Assembly (NCBI GenBank): GCA_020438665.1
Contig: JAGQUE010000242.1
Span: forward strand, 1 to 16,520
DNA from: Nocardioidaceae bacterium
GTDB lineage: Bacteria; Actinomycetota; Actinomycetes; Propionibacteriales; Nocardioidaceae
DNA length: 16,520 bases
Direction: 5' to 3'
Positions 1-6,603 of the stretch are shown here, piece by piece. The notes under the pieces were generated by a model. The model was not told where the DNA came from. It saw only the letters and a program-made list of their open reading frames with translations, and searched no databases. The position numbers were made by a program, and so were the translations under genes. Every line of letters begins with the position of its first letter. Positions within the stretch are counted from its first letter, which is position 1.

Positions 1-426
1 GAAGCGGCCCCAGACGACTGGCACGTGTCATGGGATCGAGGGGCGAATGGGTACCGCCTCCTGACGGATGCCGAGTGGCAGGTCGCCTGCCGGGCAGGCT
101 CCACCGGCCCTCGATACGGCGCTCTCGACGACATCGCCTGGTACGCGGGCAACTCGCGCGGGTCGCTGCGACCTGTGCGGCAGAAGCAGCCCAATGCGTG
201 GGGGCTGTCCGACACCCTGGGTGGGGTGTGGGAGTGGTGCTGGGACCACTACGACGTCGACGCCTACGGGTCGTACCGCATCATCAGGGGAGGCGGCTGG
301 AGCGACCCGCACTGGAGCTGTCGAGTCGGCGTCCGGCGGAAGACAAGTCCCCAGGCTGCACTCGATGACCTGGGTCTCCGCCTGGCCCGATCACTCACCG
401 CCAGAGGCGGCGCCTGGGCTGGCTGA
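1..426 (+). CDS. SUMF1/FGE-sulfatase domain protein, C-terminal part (5' end outside window)
   Basis: The reading frame is open from the first base, so the gene starts upstream of the window; an internal GTG at 25 is not a believable start because the conserved block WDRGANGYRL already spans it. The visible residues carry the hallmarks of the C-terminal half of the formylglycine-generating-enzyme fold: GYRLLTDAEW, GLSDTLGGVWEWCWD, RIIRGGGWSD and DDLGLRLARS. True FGEs oxidise a sulfatase cysteine to formylglycine and use two cysteines in a C-H-x-S-Y-C type motif. Here the corresponding stretch reads GGGWSDPHWSC, so the second cysteine is kept and the first is replaced by Asp. This suggests a SUMF1-family protein of another activity (for example an oxygenase of the EgtB type or a non-catalytic domain) rather than a sulfatase-maturing FGE. 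It lies outside the sugar cluster, on the other side of the putative attachment site. Confidence 0.85.
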   Translation, partial: EAAPDDWHVSWDRGANGYRLLTDAEWQVACRAGSTGPRYGALDDIAWYAGNSRGSLRPVRQKQPNAWGLSDTLGGVWEWCWDHYDVDAYGSYRIIRGGGWSDPHWSCRVGVRRKTSPQAALDDLGLRLARSLTARGGAWAG

Positions 427-493
427 GCCCCGTGAGGCTGGTGCACCCTCTCGTGGGCTCGTGCGCGTTCAGGCCAGCTCCCGAAATGAGTGA

Positions 494-515
494 AGCCCCA
501 GGTCATCCCGGGGCT
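494..515 (-). terminator. Intrinsic-type terminator hairpin, best on the minus strand
   Basis: On the minus strand the arms AGCCCCGGG and CCTGGGGCT pair over 9 bp (one G-U) around an ATGA loop. On the plus strand the same position becomes an A-C mismatch, so the minus strand is the better-paired transcript. It begins 5 bases after the end of the tRNA remnant, the place where many actinobacterial tRNA genes carry a similar CCCC...GGGG terminator. It could also end transcription of the SUMF1-domain gene on the plus strand, less well. Confidence 0.6.
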
Positions 516-520
516 ACTCA

Positions 521-545
521 CGTGCGCGAGGGGGGAGTTGAACCG
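521..545 (-). other. tRNA 3'-end remnant (candidate att core)
   Basis: Read on the minus strand from 545, the sequence gives a T-loop TTCAACT (542-536), the 3' side of a T-stem CCCCC (535-531), a 7-base 3' acceptor strand CTCGCGC (530-524) and discriminator A (523), followed by CG rather than CCA. The upstream bases do not form the matching T-stem, and the complementary 5' acceptor strand GCGCGAG is not found on the minus strand within the next roughly 100 bases. It is therefore a 3' fragment and not a gene. Such fragments are the usual trace of site-specific integration at a tRNA 3' end. The isotype is uncertain; an acceptor GCGCGAG would suit a leucine tRNA, but I cannot confirm that. Confidence 0.5.
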
Positions 546-599
546 TAGGACCACAACGCTCGATCACGCCTGACCACCGTCCTGAGCGTGAATCCGACG

Positions 600-631
600 T
601 CCCGTTGCCTCCGATTGTCTCCCGTTGCCTC
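600..631. repeat. Two 12-bp direct repeats TCCCGTTGCCTC
   Basis: TCCCGTTGCCTC occurs at 600-611 and again at 620-631, 20 bp start to start, i.e. about two helical turns on the same face. It lies about 55 bp inside the putative att core. Short direct repeats in this position are typical of arm-type or excisionase binding sites next to an attachment site. That role is inference from position only. Confidence 0.45.
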
Positions 632-933
632 GGGGGCGTGCTCCCTAGGGGCGCACCAGCCGATGTTCAGTTGCTCCGGCAGCAGACTGCCAGCAGCACA
701 CGCTAGCCCTGATTCTTCGGAGGTGCCTCAGGAACCGCGACGACGATCCCCTCGTCTGAAGGTCGGTCACGTTCAGATCTCGATCACATTGTCGCGATCC
801 GCCAACCTCGACCGGGGTTCACCGTGACCGCCCCCTGACGGACCGCCGCGCTCATGACGCCGGAGATTGGTCCAAGGCGCCATGGACCCGTTGGAGGACC
901 TCACGCAGTAGTGCCAGCCTATCCGTTGCATCG

Positions 934-947
934 CCAACGCGTGTTGG
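934..947. promoter_or_regulatory. 14-bp imperfect palindrome, candidate operator for the dehydrogenase
   Basis: CCAACGCGTGTTGG pairs at six of its seven dyad positions and lies 68 bp before the dehydrogenase start, where a repressor or activator site would be expected. It is unrelated to the AAACGTTT operators of the sugar locus, so it would belong to a different regulator. No convincing -35/-10 pair could be fixed next to it. Confidence 0.25.
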
Positions 948-973
948 ACTCGTCAACCTCCGCGCCTGTCTAC

Positions 974-999
974 TCGAAGGAGACCAGCACCACCTTCGA
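974..999. promoter_or_regulatory. 7-bp inverted repeat in the dehydrogenase leader
   Basis: TCGAAGG (974-980) and CCTTCGA (993-999) form a perfect 7-bp inverted repeat with a 12-base loop, ending 15 bp before the ATG at 1015. The left arm contains a GAAGGAG Shine-Dalgarno-like string that is too far from the ATG to serve it unless the hairpin forms. It could be a protein operator or a leader hairpin acting on translation. Confidence 0.25.
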
Positions 1000-1014
1000 C
1001 GAGAGAGTTCCACC

Positions 1015-2094
1015 ATGACCACGCAGACTTTTTGCATCGCCGCCATCCCCGCCGACGGAGTGGGGGTGGAGGTCGTCGCTGCCGGCCGCACCCTCCTTGA
1101 CGCCCTCGCCGAGCACTCCAACGGCCGCTTCGCCTTCGACTGGCAGGAGTTCCCTTGGGGGTCCGACTTTTACGCCAAGCACGGCAGGATGATGGACGAT
1201 GACGGCCTCGAGCAGCTCAAGGACTTCGACGCCATCTACTTCGGTGCCGTCGGTTGGCCCACGGTCCCGGACCACATCAGCCTGTGGGGACTGCGCCTGA
1301 AGATCTGCCAGAGCTTCGACCAGTGGGCCAACGTCCGCCCCGTGGAGTTCCTCCCCGGCATTGAGAGTCCGCTGCGCAAGGCCGACGACATCGAGCTGAA
1401 CTGGGTCGTGGTCAGGGAGAACTCTGAAGGCGAGTACGCCGGACTCGGCGGCCGCAACCTCGCGGGCCGCGGCCCGGGCGGGGAGGTCGCGGTGCAGTCG
1501 GCGCTGTTCACGGAGGTCGGGTGTGAACGAATAATGCGATACGCATTCGACCTGGCCCGCATCCGGACCCGCAAGAAGGTCTCCAGCGTGACCAAGAGCA
1601 ACGCGCAGCAATACGGCATGGTGCTGTGGGACGACGTCTTCAAGCGGGTTTCCGCCGACTACCCCGACGTGGAAACCGAGAGCGTCCTGGTCGACGCCAT
1701 GGCCGCGAAGTTCGTTCTTCACCCCGAGGACCTCTCCGTCGTGGTCGCGTCGAACCTCAACGCCGACATCCTCAGCGACCTCGGGAGTGCGCTCGCCGGC
1801 AGCCTCGGGCTCGCGGCCAGCGCCAACTTCAACCCCGAGCGCAGGTTCCCCTCGATGTTCGAGCCCGTGCACGGCTCCGCCCCGGATATCGCCGGCCAGG
1901 GTGTGTGCAACCCGCTCGGTGCCATTGGCAGCGCGGCCCTCATGCTCGAGCACTTCGGCCTTTCCGACGAAGCGAAGGCCGTCCACCGGGCAATCGAGGC
2001 CACCACGGGTCAGGGGGTGCGTACCCGCGACGTCGGCGGCACCGCGACGACGGAGGAAGTGACCCAGGCGGTGATTGCAAACCTTCTCGTCTGA
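1015..2094 (+). CDS. Tartrate/D-malate dehydrogenase family protein (isocitrate/isopropylmalate dehydrogenase superfamily)
   Basis: The 359-residue protein has the usual length of NAD-dependent beta-hydroxyacid oxidative decarboxylases. Visible family signatures are LRLKICQ at 93-99 followed by the NVRP block, VRENSEGEY at 133-141 (substrate-binding Arg134), VTKSNA with the catalytic-type Lys194, VDAMAAKF with Asp227, NLNADILSDL with metal-binding Asp251 and Asp255, and EPVHGSAPDIAG at 283-294 for the nucleotide. The long form of the first block, and the lack of isopropylmalate-type context, favour the TtuC/DmlA group, which oxidises L-tartrate, meso-tartrate or D-malate. Substrate choice cannot be settled from sequence. 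The start is preceded by a weak GAGAGA at 1001-1006, spaced 8 bases. No leu genes or transporter are adjacent, so it appears to be a stand-alone unit. Confidence 0.85.
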   Translation: MTTQTFCIAAIPADGVGVEVVAAGRTLLDALAEHSNGRFAFDWQEFPWGSDFYAKHGRMMDDDGLEQLKDFDAIYFGAVGWPTVPDHISLWGLRLKICQSFDQWANVRPVEFLPGIESPLRKADDIELNWVVVRENSEGEYAGLGGRNLAGRGPGGEVAVQSALFTEVGCERIMRYAFDLARIRTRKKVSSVTKSNAQQYGMVLWDDVFKRVSADYPDVETESVLVDAMAAKFVLHPEDLSVVVASNLNADILSDLGSALAGSLGLAASANFNPERRFPSMFEPVHGSAPDIAGQGVCNPLGAIGSAALMLEHFGLSDEAKAVHRAIEATTGQGVRTRDVGGTATTEEVTQAVIANLLV

Positions 2095-2109
2095 CAAGAA
2101 GGAGCTCCA

Positions 2110-2247
2110 GTGGGCCAAACGACATGCCGGACGAGTTCTGCAAGCTCCCGGATGCATGCAAGCCAATCCCGGTGGCGTACCGGCACGCTGACTCGAGAGC
2201 TTCAGGGGACCGATCCCACGAGTTTGACGACCGGACGGGTCGTTTGA
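2110..2247 (+). CDS. Possible 45-residue ORF or 5' stump of a lost gene
   Basis: A GTG at 2110 is preceded by a near-ideal AAGGAG (2099-2104), and the frame runs 45 codons to a TGA at 2245-2247. It starts only 15 bases after the dehydrogenase stop, exactly where a translationally linked second cistron would begin. The predicted residues are rich in Ser, Thr and Arg, show no domain, and resemble out-of-frame translation of GC-rich DNA. The most likely explanation is a deleted or frameshifted partner gene whose ribosome binding site survives; a true small protein is possible but not supported by composition. Confidence 0.25.
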   Translation: MGQTTCRTSSASSRMHASQSRWRTGTLTRELQGTDPTSLTTGRVV

Positions 2248-2372
2248 CACCGAGCCACGCCTCGCTGCTGACCCTCTCATTGCGAACGGCGCCGAAATGA
2301 GTCTCGTGCCATGCCACGGCTGGGATGAAAGCTCCCCAATCCGTGGAAGCGCACGCGCATTGCGAGACGGGG

Positions 2373-2456
2373 GTACGCCGGGGGTACAGCGCTCTCAGGC
2401 GGCCGCGGAGTCAAGAGGTCGGGGGCGAACCGCGTGAGCGTGTACGCCCGGGGTAC
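2373..2456. repeat. Pair of 15-bp palindromes, GTACGCC(G/C)GGGGTAC
   Basis: GTACGCCGGGGGTAC at 2373-2387 and GTACGCCCGGGGTAC at 2442-2456 differ at one base and lie 69 bp apart. Each is itself a dyad with six of seven pairs matching (GTAC-N7-GTAC). A further GTACGCC starts at 2521. They look like repeated protein-binding sites, but sit between convergent genes where no promoter is expected. Confidence 0.35.
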
Positions 2457-2661
2457 GCGCTTGCGTTCCCCGACGTCGCCGTGGTGGGGCGCACGATCCA
2501 TGCGATGAGGTTGGTACCGAGTACGCCAAGGCGTTAGCGGCGGCGGGGCGTGAGTAGTCGCCTCATCGCTGGAGCCGTGTGAAGGCTTGCGTCAGCGGAA
2601 CAATTTGCCAGTCGAGCGGGCGCACGTGTTAGCCCTCGCGGTCAGCCCCAAGCGGATCGAA

Positions 2662-3681
2662 TCAGTGCAGCCGCACGAGGCCCTTGACCACTGCCTGGCT
2701 CCGAACCGCGTCATAGACAGCGGTGATGTCCTCGAGCGGGAATTCGCTACCGCGTTGTAGCCAAACCGTCGGGTCGAGTCTTCCTTCTTGCGCCCAGGTC
2801 ACCGTCTGGTCATGCGCTTCCGATTCGTCATAGCCCTCGTTGTAGAACTCGAAGCTCCCGCGCGCACGCGAGAGGTCGACCTCGAGACGTCCCCACTCGT
2901 GCAGTCCGTAGATGCCCAGAGTTCCTCCGGTAGCCAAGTGGGGCAGGCACGAGTTGACGGATCTGCTCGTGCCGATCGTGTCGAGCACAATGTCGAAGGC
3001 GCGATCCGCATGCGACGCCGGAGGGGCGTAGTAGTCCACGTACTCGTCCACTTCGACGGCTTCGCCCAGTCCTTGGCGAGAAGGGGTGCCGACCAGCACC
3101 ACCGTGCGAGCGTCGAGCAGCCGTGCCATGCGTGCCAACGACAGTCCGGTTCCCCCCGACCCTACGACGAGGACCCGGGCGCGGTCGAGGCCACCGATCC
3201 GCGTCACGTAGCTCAGCGTCTCCCGCCAGTTGACGAACAAGCAGGCCGTGACAGGGTCGATGTCAGACGGAACCGCGCGCTGCGCGCGGAAATCGGCCGT
3301 GTCGGACGTCGGCAAGCCGTCCTCGATCATGGCCTGGTGGTCGTGGGCAACTCCGGAGGTCGCGAAGCCGCCCCAGGCGACCTCGCAGCTTTGCGTCGGC
3401 AGGGCCGCTGCTCGGGTGACCACGTCGCCGAGCTGGAGGTGCCGAACTCTGGGACCGAGCTCGACGATGCGGCCGACGCTCTCGTGCCCGATGATGGCCG
3501 GGTATCGCACGGGGAACGCGAACGTCCCATTGATGACGGCCAGGTCGGTGCCGCGACACGTGGTCCCGAAAAGCATCTTGCAACGCACCTGGTAGTCGCC
3601 GAGCGCGGGCTCGTGAAAGGTCCGGACCTCGAGTCGACCGGGCTCGACCACGACTGCCGCGCGGAAGGTGTGGGGCTTCAC
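2662..3681 (-). CDS. Zinc-type medium-chain dehydrogenase/reductase (MDR), 339 aa
   Basis: An N-terminal GroES-like domain carries Cys42 in TCRGTDL and a GHE motif (His66, Glu67), the usual catalytic-zinc ligands, and a Rossmann domain has GSGGTG at 174-179. The four-cysteine structural-zinc lobe of classical alcohol dehydrogenases is absent: the region after TRAAALPTQ has only Cys99. The family oxidises or reduces alcohols, polyols or sugars with NAD(P). The GTG start at 3681 overlaps the stop of the upstream aldo-keto reductase in a GTGA, so the two are translationally coupled. As the last gene of the importer operon it probably handles a product of the imported sugar, such as fructose or a keto-sugar; this is inference from context. 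Confidence 0.85.
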   Translation of the reverse strand: MKPHTFRAAVVVEPGRLEVRTFHEPALGDYQVRCKMLFGTTCRGTDLAVINGTFAFPVRYPAIIGHESVGRIVELGPRVRHLQLGDVVTRAAALPTQSCEVAWGGFATSGVAHDHQAMIEDGLPTSDTADFRAQRAVPSDIDPVTACLFVNWRETLSYVTRIGGLDRARVLVVGSGGTGLSLARMARLLDARTVVLVGTPSRQGLGEAVEVDEYVDYYAPPASHADRAFDIVLDTIGTSRSVNSCLPHLATGGTLGIYGLHEWGRLEVDLSRARGSFEFYNEGYDESEAHDQTVTWAQEGRLDPTVWLQRGSEFPLEDITAVYDAVRSQAVVKGLVRLH

Positions 3682-4664
3682 GCCATCGCTCCCGGCCCCG
3701 GGTACGGCATGCCGAAGGGAAGGATCGGCGGTTCGTCGAATGGGCGGTAGGGGACAGTGGCCGCCACCTCCGCCAGGCGCTGTAGAAGGACCGGGTGGAG
3801 CGGTCCGGCCTCAACGAGATCCGCGCACTCGGTGATCTCCGAAGGGCTCCGCGCGCCCACGACGACCGAGGAGACGACCGGGTTCGAGATGACGAAGCGC
3901 AAGGCCGCCTCGCGCACGGAGATGCCGACATCGTCCAACAGGCGGTACAGCGCGATGAACTGAGCACGACGGGCAGCACTGAGCCACCAGGGTCCATCGG
4001 CCACCTCCCGGTCCCAGCGGCGGGCCAGCGCACCCTGCTGGAAGGGCGCACCAATGACCACGCCCATGCCTGCGGCGGCGGCCGCAGGCAGCAGCTCGCG
4101 CTCGGCCTCGCGCCAGAGCAAGCTGTAGTTGAACGCGGTGAGCACCACGTCGAAAAGCCCCGTCCGACACAGGTGCGCCAGGTAGTACGCCGTGGTCCCT
4201 CCGAGACCGGTGAAGCGAATCTTTCCCTCGGTCTTGAGCTGATCCACCACGCCGAGCACCGGTCCGTCGAGGGGCACCGTCGACCTCCACCACGGCACCT
4301 GCGCAGGGCGGTCGGGCTCGTGGAGCATCAAGATGTCGATCTGGTCGATGCGGAGTCTTCGCAGGCTCCGCTCGACGCTGGCGCGCAGCTCTCCGGGATC
4401 CTGTGCACGCCGCGGGTCGTCAGCCGCACCCAGCTTCGTGGACAGGACAACGGGCCCTGGGTGGCCAGAGAGGCTGGCGCCGATGACTCGTTCGCTGTCG
4501 CCGTAGGCCGGCGCGGTGTCGATGTACGTGATTCCGGCAGCCAGCGCCGCGGCGATGGTCGCTCGCGACCGATCCGCTGTGTCGGCGTCGGCCGCCAGGA
4601 ACAGCCCGCCCAATCCCAGCTCGCTGACTGGCAGGCCGGTGCGACCGAGGACGCGGGTCCTCAT
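3678..4664 (-). CDS. Aldo-keto reductase (AKR), sugar-dehydrogenase-like
   Basis: The 328-residue TIM-barrel enzyme shows the AKR catalytic tetrad: Asp49 and Tyr54 in YIDTAPAYG, Lys77 in LSTKLG and His115 in LMLHEPD. The N-terminal beta hairpin TRVLGRTGLPVSELGLG is typical. Its closest flavour is the D-threo-aldose/L-fucose 1-dehydrogenase-like group, but substrate is not assignable. I chose the second of two adjacent ATGs (4664) because AGGAG lies 7 bases before it; the first ATG (4667) would have only 4 bases, and the longer frame reaching 4745 adds a non-homologous Arg/His/Ser-rich extension. It starts 84 bp after the upstream permease stop and overlaps the MDR gene downstream by 4 bases. 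Confidence 0.88.
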   Translation of the reverse strand: MRTRVLGRTGLPVSELGLGGLFLAADADTADRSRATIAAALAAGITYIDTAPAYGDSERVIGASLSGHPGPVVLSTKLGAADDPRRAQDPGELRASVERSLRRLRIDQIDILMLHEPDRPAQVPWWRSTVPLDGPVLGVVDQLKTEGKIRFTGLGGTTAYYLAHLCRTGLFDVVLTAFNYSLLWREAERELLPAAAAAGMGVVIGAPFQQGALARRWDREVADGPWWLSAARRAQFIALYRLLDDVGISVREAALRFVISNPVVSSVVVGARSPSEITECADLVEAGPLHPVLLQRLAEVAATVPYRPFDEPPILPFGMPYPGPGAMA

Positions 4665-4748
4665 CATGGGGCTCCTGTCGTGGTGGCTGGAATGCAAGCG
4701 TCGGTCGTGGCACGCGCTGCGATGCGAGCGTCGGCGCCGGACCACGGG

Positions 4749-5645
4749 TCAACCCTTGACGGCTCCGGCCGACATGCCCGCGATCACCTGCTTCTGGAAG
4801 ACCGCATAGATGATCAGCTGGGGAATCAAGATGATGGTCGCGGCTGCCATCATTCCGCCGTAGTCGACGTTGTACTGCCCCTGAAACTGCGAGACGGCCA
4901 GGGACACGGTCGTCATGCGCGGACCGGCGAGGATGGATGCGAACGGGAACTCGTTGAACACATAGATCACGTTGAAGATCAGCACCGTGGCGATCACCGG
5001 TCGCATCATCGGCACGACGATCTGCGTGAAAAGCCGGAACAACCCGGCGCCATCGATGATGGCCGCCTCCTCGATCTCGGAGGGGAAGTCGCGCAGGAAT
5101 CCGGTGAAGAGCAAGGTGTTGAACGGGATCGAGACCGCGACGTACGGGATGATCAGTGCAGCGAACGTGCCGTAGACGCCGAACAGGATGTCGAGCCGGT
5201 AGATGGGGAAGAGCAGGATGTAGACGGGGATCGCAAGACCGGCAAGCAGGTAGTAACGGAGGCTTGACTGCACGCGGCGACGTCGGAACATCATGCGCGT
5301 CAGTGCGAACGATGACATCAGTGAGATGGCTGTCCCGATCACGACCGAGGTCAGCGCGAGGACGAGCGTGTTCGCGTACATCTGGACCAACGGGAGGGAC
5401 CTGAACGTCTTGGCGTAGTTGTCCAGGCTCAGGTTGTCGAACGAGAACGGGTTCCTGAGGATCTCGCTGCTCGGCTGGAACGAGAGCAGGACGATCCAGA
5501 GGATCGGCAGTGCAATCAGGAAGGTGACGAGGTAGGCGCCGATGCCGGCGATCATGGCGCCACGCCCTCGCCGACCGCTACGGCTTCGACGGCGTGAGCT
5601 GCCGGTCCATGCCCCGGAAGACGGCTTGGAGTCCACGGCGGTCAT
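4749..5645 (-). CDS. Sugar ABC transporter permease, CUT1 MalG type
   Basis: The 298-residue inner-membrane protein has a basic N-terminus (about 1-30, rich in Arg and Ser), a first membrane segment near 32-54, and further hydrophobic segments near 92-115, 131-150, 158-180, 216-236 and 266-284. This matches the six-helix MalG fold. The cytoplasmic EAA loop that docks the ATPase is EAAIIDGAGLFRLFTQIVVP at 193-212. The ATG at 5645 overlaps the stop of the MalF-type gene as ATGA, ensuring equal production of the two subunits. No ATPase gene follows, so the ATP-binding subunit must be supplied from another locus, as is known for the shared MsiK/MsmK ATPases. Confidence 0.95.
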   Translation of the reverse strand: MTAVDSKPSSGAWTGSSRRRSRSGRRGRGAMIAGIGAYLVTFLIALPILWIVLLSFQPSSEILRNPFSFDNLSLDNYAKTFRSLPLVQMYANTLVLALTSVVIGTAISLMSSFALTRMMFRRRRVQSSLRYYLLAGLAIPVYILLFPIYRLDILFGVYGTFAALIIPYVAVSIPFNTLLFTGFLRDFPSEIEEAAIIDGAGLFRLFTQIVVPMMRPVIATVLIFNVIYVFNEFPFASILAGPRMTTVSLAVSQFQGQYNVDYGGMMAAATIILIPQLIIYAVFQKQVIAGMSAGAVKG

Positions 5646-6514
5646 GCGGTGCGCCCCCTCTCTCGGGAAAGCAGGAGGTAACCGACTGAGAAGACCGCGC
5701 CGAGGACGGTGATGATCACCGCTATGGCCATTCCCGGGCCGTACTGCAGGTTGGTGAAGGTGACGAAGTACATGTAGCTGACGAGGACCTCGGAGCGGTG
5801 CACCGGACCACCGCTGGTCAGCATGTACACGAGCTCGAAGATCTTGAACACGTTCGTGATCATCAGGACCGTGACGATGGCAAAGGTTTCACGCATCATC
5901 GGCACCGTGACATAGCGCAGTTGCTGGGTCATGGATGCGCCGTCGAGCTGACTGGCCTCCAAGACGTCCGAGGGGACCTGCTGCAGCCCTGCATAGAAGA
6001 TAGTCATTGCGAAGCCGATACTCATCCAGATGAACACCACGGCCACGGCATAGGGCGTCAGGTGGTTGCCTCCGATCCATTGGTATCCGGGCAGCCCTAG
6101 CTCCTCCAGCGACCGGTTGATGAGACCGAGCTTCGGATCCAGGATGAACACCCAGATCAGTCCGACCAGGATGGGGGCGATGATCGCGGGCGCGAAGACC
6201 AAGGACCTCAGCAGGCCGGCCCCTCTGACCTTGACGCGCAGCAGCAGCGCCAATCCGAACGAGGCAGGCACGAGAATGACGACCCCGATCACCAGGATCA
6301 CCAAGGTGTTGCGCAAGGCAACCCAGAAGAACTGGTCGTCGCTCAGTTGACGGTAGTTCTCCAGCCCCACGAACGTCGTGTCACCGAACCCGCTGAAGTT
6401 GGTGAAGCTGTAGCCCAGCGAGTAGAGCACCGGATAGACGACGAACACCGAGAAGACGATGACCGAGGGTGCCAACATCAGTGCCAGCTTCCACTTCGCA
6501 CTAAGCCATCCCAT
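5642..6514 (-). CDS. Sugar ABC transporter permease, CUT1 MalF type
   Basis: The 290-residue membrane protein starts with MGWLSAKWK and a first helix near 9-33, with additional hydrophobic segments near 67-92, 102-125, 153-176, 210-235 and 258-282. The EAA loop, EASQLDGASMTQQLRYVTVP at 186-205, follows the family pattern EAxxxDGA with the conserved Gly. The family lacks the long periplasmic loop of enteric MalF, as usual for Gram-positive CUT1 systems. The ATG at 6514 is preceded by a purine-rich GGAGGGAG on the minus strand. It is separated from the binding-protein gene by 89 bp containing a 13-bp hairpin. Confidence 0.95.
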   Translation of the reverse strand: MGWLSAKWKLALMLAPSVIVFSVFVVYPVLYSLGYSFTNFSGFGDTTFVGLENYRQLSDDQFFWVALRNTLVILVIGVVILVPASFGLALLLRVKVRGAGLLRSLVFAPAIIAPILVGLIWVFILDPKLGLINRSLEELGLPGYQWIGGNHLTPYAVAVVFIWMSIGFAMTIFYAGLQQVPSDVLEASQLDGASMTQQLRYVTVPMMRETFAIVTVLMITNVFKIFELVYMLTSGGPVHRSEVLVSYMYFVTFTNLQYGPGMAIAVIITVLGAVFSVGYLLLSRERGRTA

Positions 6515-6559
6515 GCCTTTCTCCCTCCTCTCCTGCCATGGCGCTCACCGGCGTGCACG

Positions 6560-6597
6560 GCCCGCCCGCGGCTTGGTCCCGATTGCCGCGGGCGGGC
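6560..6597 (-). terminator. 13-bp GC hairpin between binding-protein and permease genes
   Basis: GCCCGCCCGCGGC (6560-6572) and GCCGCGGGCGGGC (6585-6597) are perfectly complementary over 13 bp with a 12-base loop. The hairpin starts 7 bases after the binding-protein stop codon and has no following U-tract. At this position in CUT1 operons such structures commonly act as partial terminators or 3'-end protectors, giving far more binding protein than permease. That role is inferred from position. Confidence 0.7.
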
Positions 6598-6603
6598 GCA
6601 CGC

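Larger units (their letters stand above)
427..1014. other. Gene-free 588-bp region with att-like junction and upstream region of the dehydrogenase
   Basis: No open frame here has a ribosome binding site or recognisable protein. The left part holds a hairpin (494-515) and a tRNA 3' remnant on the minus strand (521-545). Next comes a pair of 12-bp direct repeats (600-611 and 620-631). The right part holds two inverted repeats upstream of the dehydrogenase (934-947 and 974-999). Each is listed separately. Bases 632-930 show nothing I can assign. Confidence 0.6.
2095..2661. other. 567-bp gene-poor stretch between convergent genes
   Basis: This region separates the dehydrogenase (plus) from the end of the importer operon (minus). 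It holds a 45-codon frame with a strong ribosome binding site (2110-2247) and two near-identical 15-bp palindromes (2373-2387, 2442-2456). The remaining frames are out of keeping with coding sequence here, and I see no clear terminator for either convergent unit. Confidence 0.5.

Noticed and set aside
970..2280. 436-codon minus-strand frame opposite the dehydrogenase
   Set aside because: A mirror frame of a GC-rich gene; low-complexity composition without domain, while the plus strand has clear catalytic motifs.
4692..4734. 13-bp near-repeat ATGC(A/G)AGCGTCGG, 30 bp apart, upstream of the first AKR
   Set aside because: Short, imperfect and in GC-rich DNA between two operon genes; no structure or function supported.
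3795..5267. 490-codon plus-strand frame opposite the AKR and permease genes
   Set aside because: His/Asp/Arg-rich mirror translation spanning two genes on the other strand with strong family motifs.
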